From Phycisphaerales bacterium UBA1161 (lineage in GTDB: Bacteria; Planctomycetota; Phycisphaerae; Tepidisphaerales; Tepidisphaeraceae), in the NCBI GenBank assembly GCA_002311745.1, contig DBZL01000007.1, forward strand, positions 46,679-72,431: 25,753 bases of DNA, given 5' to 3'. Shown one piece after another: positions 21,665-25,753 of the stretch. How positions within the stretch are numbered: the stretch's first letter is position 1; each line of letters begins with the position of its first letter. Made by a program: the position numbers and the translations under genes. The notes beneath the pieces are model-generated. The model ran no database searches, was not told where the DNA came from, and saw only the letters and a list, made by a program, of their open reading frames with translations.

Positions 21665-24448
21665 TCATCGGTCCGCTGGCGGGGATGAAGCATCGGAAGA
21701 AGTGAAGGATTGCTCCCACCGGGCGATGAGTCGCTGCGAGAGGGCGCCGATCTGAGCGGAATAGTCGGCGGGGTCGAGGAATCGCGGGGTTGCGGCCATT
21801 TTTTGGCGGATGACGTCGGCCAGATGGCGGCGCCGCTGCGGATCGCGGGCCAGGGCCACGGCCAGGGCGACGTAGGACAGCTCGTCGTGGGTGATCAATT
21901 CGGCCAAGTCGAGATCGCGAAGGATCGCCGCGCCCAAGCGCGACCGCATCGTCTGAGCTTCCAGGGTGACGGGGGGCACGGCGGCCTGGAGCGGGTCGAT
22001 CATCGTGTGAGAGCCGCCATGCAGATAAGAGTCGAGATAAACATCGGCCAGCCGAAGCAGTGCCACGACGTCGTCCCGGGTAGGCAGACGAAAGACTTTC
22101 AGGCGGGCGGGATCGATCTGATACTTGGCGGCGATCTGATGGAGCATGCGCGTAAATTGCCAGGTTGAGAACGCGTCCGTGCCCCAGGAGGTGCTGAACG
22201 GAAAGAGCACAAGGACGGAGCCGGGCACCGCGTGAAGCACTTGGATGAACGTCTGGACGACCTCGGGAATGAGTTTCAGGACGGCGGCGCCCGACGCGAA
22301 GACGATGGCGTCCTGGGCAATACCCAAATCGGCGCGCGTGGTGGGTGGGACGGGGTGCTCATCCGTCAGGTAGTGAAAGCAGAATCCGGTTCCTTCGAGC
22401 AGTTCAAGCCTTTCAGAATAACGAGCGGCGGCGCCGTCGGTTTCGGACAGTTTTCCGGAGATGTACACGTTCATGTTCTTCCAGCCGGTGGTAACCGGGC
22501 AGCCATACAGGGCGCACTGCACGCGGGCCAAGCGATGTGCCGCCAGCACCACCAGGGCGTTGGTGGTGAAGGTGATGTTGGTGTTGATGAGCAGGACGTC
22601 CAGATCATCGCCGCGCACGGTGCGCACTTGCTGGGGCAATTCACCGCTCAGAGTCACGACGCGGTGGGCGAGGGCCTCGCAGTAGCGATCCGTCGGCGTA
22701 TCACCTGGCCCAAGCCGGTAGAGAATGATCTCGAAGCGGCTGCGGTCGAGGAGCTCGAATTCCGGCAGAGTGTGGTACGTGTCGGTGGCGGGTCCGTATC
22801 CGGTGCTGAGAATTCCGACGCGGATGCGCGTGCGTCCCGGCGGGCGCGGCCCGAATCGCGCGTCAAGCTCATAGCCGCGGCGGCGAAGAACGGCTTCGAC
22901 GATCCTGGTGTGGGCGACGTGAAACTCACGCAGATCGGAATCGGTGGGATACAGCGGGAAGACGGCCATTTGCAGGAACTGAAGTGCCGCGCGTTGCAGT
23001 CGCGGCGGCGGTTCGCCGGCGGTGACGGTGGCGGCGTGCAGGTAATCAACCCAGGATTTGAGAAAGCGATAATACTGCCGGGCCTCGCCGAATTCGTAGA
23101 AGCCACGGGGTGCATTGAGGATGTAGCGCCAGAGCCTGTCCTGGAGCCAAGGCGGCGCATCCTCAAGCCTCGGCGGCAGGGGGATCTGGTGTGCTTGGTA
23201 GTAGAGCATGGCGGCCAAGAGGCGCTGGGGCTGGGCGAGGTCTTGAATTTCCGCCAAGCGCGGCAGGACCGAGGGTTCCGGCTCGATGGCCAACTGAGTG
23301 ATGGGGGACTCGGCCAAGTGCAGGTGCGCCAGTTCAAGGCAGTCCAGGAGTCCCGGCAGCGCGTCCGAGGGGCAATCGAGAAAAACGAGGGCGAGGGCGT
23401 GTCGGAATCGGCCGACGGCTTCAAGATCGGGCTGCTGCAGCGACTTGGAAGCGGCTTCCACGGCGGGGCTGACGGCGGCGGCGGCAAGCGCGGCCAGCGC
23501 TTGCCGCGCCTGTTGGACGAACGGGGGCGAGCTATTCAATAAGAATGCTTCGCGGATTTGGACCACGGCGGCGTCGAAATCACCGGATTGCAGCAGTTGC
23601 TGGGCGGCGCCGATGGCGAGCTGAGCCTGATCCGCGCGGGCCTGCCCGGTGATGGCATCGGCGCGGTCGGCGGGGAGGTAGCGGTGAGCGGCCGCGATGG
23701 CCAGGCGGGGTCCGGCGAGCGCGGCGGCGGAGCGGAAGGATCGCGAAGCGCGCGGGAGATCGTGCTGCCGGCAAGCCGCCAGCAGTTGCGGTTCATACCA
23801 GACGGGACCGAGCGCGGCGATGCGCTGGTACATCTCCCAGGTCGCAGCGCCAAAAAGTTGGGGGCAGAAAGCGCCAAGCTGCTGGTACGCATCACGGTTG
23901 ACGACGATCGCGGCGGATTGGACGCGCTGGCGCAGGCCGAGAAGCTCGATCCAGTTTTGCAGCACGCCCGGCGCGGAGGCTTCCTGGGCCATGGCGGCCA
24001 CCATGCGGTCATGCTCGTCGATGAAGCCGAAGCGGCAAAAGGCGGCTTTGACGTCGGGGGCCTGCTCGATGCCCTGCCGCAGCCGCCGATAAAAGCCGTC
24101 GATCGGCAGGTCGTCGTCCGGCAGGATGTGCACCCAGCGCCCGCGGCAGCGCTGCACGGCGGCGTTGAAGTTCTCGACCATGCCCAGGTGACGCGGATGG
24201 CGGTAAAACTGCACGCGGCCCTGGCCCATTTGGCGGACGATCGCCTCGAGGTCATCTTGCGTGGAGGCATCGTCGAGCACTTCGATCTGCATCTGGTCCG
24301 GCCCCGGATCCTGCTGGAGAACGGCTCGCAGCGTGCGCTCCAGGAACGCGGTGCGGTTGAAGGCGGGGATCATGACGGACCAGAACGGCCGAGGCAGCTC
24401 GCGGGGGACGGGGTCAATCGGCGGCGGCTGGAAGGGCGGCGGCTCCAT
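21665..24448 (-). CDS. Fused GT2 glycosyltransferase + SPINDLY/OGT-like (GT41) glycosyltransferase
   Basis: 927 residues from ATG 24448. Residues about 22-235 are a GT2 domain: SVMIPAFNRTAFLERTL, the nucleotide-binding LDDAS (D59/D60) and the DxD-type PDDD (D111-D113). Residues about 265-530 are helical and TPR-like but degenerate. Residues about 540-915 match GT41 (O-GlcNAc transferase/SPINDLY): RIRVGILSTGYGPATDTY, DVLLINTNI, ARVQCALYGCPVTTG, VFASGAAVLKLIPEV, FRLPTRDDVVALL, DVYLDSYLHGGSHT and SRLGAAILRDLDLAELI. It should make a glycan on protein or another acceptor, perhaps adding two different sugars. The frame is open to 24766 but the upstream part is the rRNA leader. No ribosome site is visible. 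The GT41-like domain differs from typical OGT in its donor loop; donor sugars cannot be named. Confidence 0.88.
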   Translation of the reverse strand: MEPPPFQPPPIDPVPRELPRPFWSVMIPAFNRTAFLERTLRAVLQQDPGPDQMQIEVLDDASTQDDLEAIVRQMGQGRVQFYRHPRHLGMVENFNAAVQRCRGRWVHILPDDDLPIDGFYRRLRQGIEQAPDVKAAFCRFGFIDEHDRMVAAMAQEASAPGVLQNWIELLGLRQRVQSAAIVVNRDAYQQLGAFCPQLFGAATWEMYQRIAALGPVWYEPQLLAACRQHDLPRASRSFRSAAALAGPRLAIAAAHRYLPADRADAITGQARADQAQLAIGAAQQLLQSGDFDAAVVQIREAFLLNSSPPFVQQARQALAALAAAAVSPAVEAASKSLQQPDLEAVGRFRHALALVFLDCPSDALPGLLDCLELAHLHLAESPITQLAIEPEPSVLPRLAEIQDLAQPQRLLAAMLYYQAHQIPLPPRLEDAPPWLQDRLWRYILNAPRGFYEFGEARQYYRFLKSWVDYLHAATVTAGEPPPRLQRAALQFLQMAVFPLYPTDSDLREFHVAHTRIVEAVLRRRGYELDARFGPRPPGRTRIRVGILSTGYGPATDTYHTLPEFELLDRSRFEIILYRLGPGDTPTDRYCEALAHRVVTLSGELPQQVRTVRGDDLDVLLINTNITFTTNALVVLAAHRLARVQCALYGCPVTTGWKNMNVYISGKLSETDGAAARYSERLELLEGTGFCFHYLTDEHPVPPTTRADLGIAQDAIVFASGAAVLKLIPEVVQTFIQVLHAVPGSVLVLFPFSTSWGTDAFSTWQFTRMLHQIAAKYQIDPARLKVFRLPTRDDVVALLRLADVYLDSYLHGGSHTMIDPLQAAVPPVTLEAQTMRSRLGAAILRDLDLAELITHDELSYVALAVALARDPQRRRHLADVIRQKMAATPRFLDPADYSAQIGALSQRLIARWEQSFTSSDASSPPADR

Positions 24449-24571
24449 AAACAGGCTGTAGCTTGGACGGCGGACGCGTGAACCGCAAGGCTTTGGCGTA
24501 CGTATAGATATACGTGCATTTCGTCCGTGCACTTCGTCTTCCGGAGGGTCGTAAAATTGTGGTGACAGGCC

Positions 24572-24599
24572 TTGACGGGAGAAAGGAGGGGCGTATACT
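24572..24599 (+). promoter_or_regulatory. Putative sigma70 promoter directed toward the 23S rRNA gene
   Basis: TTGACG (24572-24577), a 16-nt spacer, then TATACT (24594-24599), close to consensus at both hexamers. It points away from the glycosyltransferase gene and toward the 23S gene, with no 16S in between. A leader of about 500 nt would result. A second promoter nearer the rRNA is not excluded. Confidence 0.55.
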
Positions 24600-24719
24600 T
24601 CGCCGTTCTTGCACGCCAAGAGTATGGGCGGCAAGGGAATACGAGGTTTTTGAGGAAAGAAGGATTGAGCACTTTCCAAGTGGATTTTTCTCGCCCGGTT
24701 TCGCAGTGACCCCGTGGTA

Positions 24720-25110
24720 AAACTGAGGTCGCCGCGAGGCGGCGACGAAACGTGAATCGATTCCAAGCCGTGGGAATCGGTCGGCTGTCGAATTTGGATC
24801 AGTTTGCCGCTGCGGCGACGGACTGACCCGCGTTCGGCGGGAATTCATCGAGAAGGAGCCGGGCCGTCCTCGGCCCGGAACCACTTTTCGGTGAGTGGCT
24901 CTTTGACAAGTGAAGATGAGGTTCAAGGTTTATAGAGATAAACCTCCGCGACTTCCGCCAATTTTTGTTTGTGGTTTTTCCGTCAAGCGCCGGATGCGAA
25001 TCCGGGGCGAGCTGGGCGGAAGTCGTCGAGCACCTTTTTGGCGAATTGATACGTTATCGAAAGTCGAAGCTCCGGCCCGTACGTGCGGGGCGGCGGTGAT
25101 TGATAAATGT
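24720..25110 (+). other. Structured 23S rRNA leader (no gene)
   Basis: Part of a 662-bp gene-free stretch (24449-25110). Visible hairpins are GTCGCCGC/GCGGCGAC (24728-24746), CCGGGCCG-TCCT-CGGCCCGG (24859-24878), GGTTTA/TAAACC (24927-24944), and a 10-bp stem GACTTCCGCC/GGCGGAAGTC (24950-24959 with 25015-25024). The last one encloses CCGGAT-GCGA-ATCCGG (24990-25005), a GNRA tetraloop hairpin. These are consistent with an rRNA leader containing processing and antitermination structures. No 16S rRNA, tRNA-Ile or tRNA-Ala is present. Confidence 0.6.
24898..24909 (+). promoter_or_regulatory. boxA-like rRNA antitermination site
   Basis: GCTCTTTGACAA matches the boxA core (GCTCTTTAACAA in E. coli rrn leaders) at 11 of 12 positions. 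It lies about 200 nt upstream of the 23S start, downstream of the putative promoter. NusB/S10-dependent antitermination of this transcript is inferred. Confidence 0.65.

Positions 25111-25753
<643 letters not shown>

Overview
The window reads as a piece of a GC-rich, free-living bacterium, most likely a planctomycete (Planctomycetota, possibly Phycisphaerae-like). This phylum call is inference from several signs: a PEP-CTERM-tailed secreted pectinase-like enzyme; a DksA/TraR-like protein that has lost its zinc-finger cysteines and sits directly upstream of lspA; a 23S rRNA gene with no 16S in front of it; weak or absent Shine-Dalgarno sites; and several families of short palindromic intergenic repeats. 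No phage structural genes, transposase, CRISPR array or origin of replication was recognised.

Layout. Positions 1-5000 (minus strand) hold a MazG-type pyrophosphohydrolase, a GH28/PEP-CTERM protein and a large secreted TPR protein with an HExxH metallopeptidase domain. Positions 5016-6176 (plus) encode a class V aminotransferase. Positions 6218-8813 (minus) form a dksA-like / lspA / ribD cluster. Positions 9157-11154 (plus) encode a short-form PheT, convergent with a DUF4190-like membrane protein (11162-11782). A tRNA-Glu(TTC) at 11963-12035, with a likely promoter and an intrinsic terminator, marks the edge of a small accessory patch (about 12.2-13.7 kb). That patch holds a lower-GC orphan membrane protein, a tandem-repeat/hairpin element, and a toxin-antitoxin remnant whose toxin has been cut to 22 codons. 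A GT39/PMT-like membrane glycosyltransferase and a lipoprotein GH10 xylanase follow, separated by a MITE-like element.

Positions 17077-21631 hold a divergent signalling locus. Hpt, CheY and REC-HDOD genes run on the minus strand with two 4-bp ATGA overlaps. A CheA-like kinase without the CheW-like P5 domain lies on the plus strand. No MCP, CheW, CheR or CheB gene is present here, so this looks like a repurposed phosphorelay rather than a complete chemotaxis operon.

Positions 21665-24448 encode a fused GT2 + GT41 (SPINDLY/OGT-like) glycosyltransferase. Beyond it a structured leader with a sigma70-like promoter and a boxA-like antitermination site leads into the first ~640 nt of a 23S rRNA gene, which runs off the window end. 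This rRNA carries a 75-nt hairpin expansion built from nine CTAG tetranucleotides.

The ordinary genes suggest a polysaccharide-degrading lifestyle: a GH28 protein kept at the surface by PEP-CTERM sorting, a GH10 lipoprotein (LspA, which matures lipoproteins, is also encoded here) and surface glycosylation enzymes. The most unusual material is the dense layer of short repeats. They occupy intergenic gaps, touch start or stop codons, supply the N-terminus of one predicted protein, truncate a toxin gene and appear inside rRNA.
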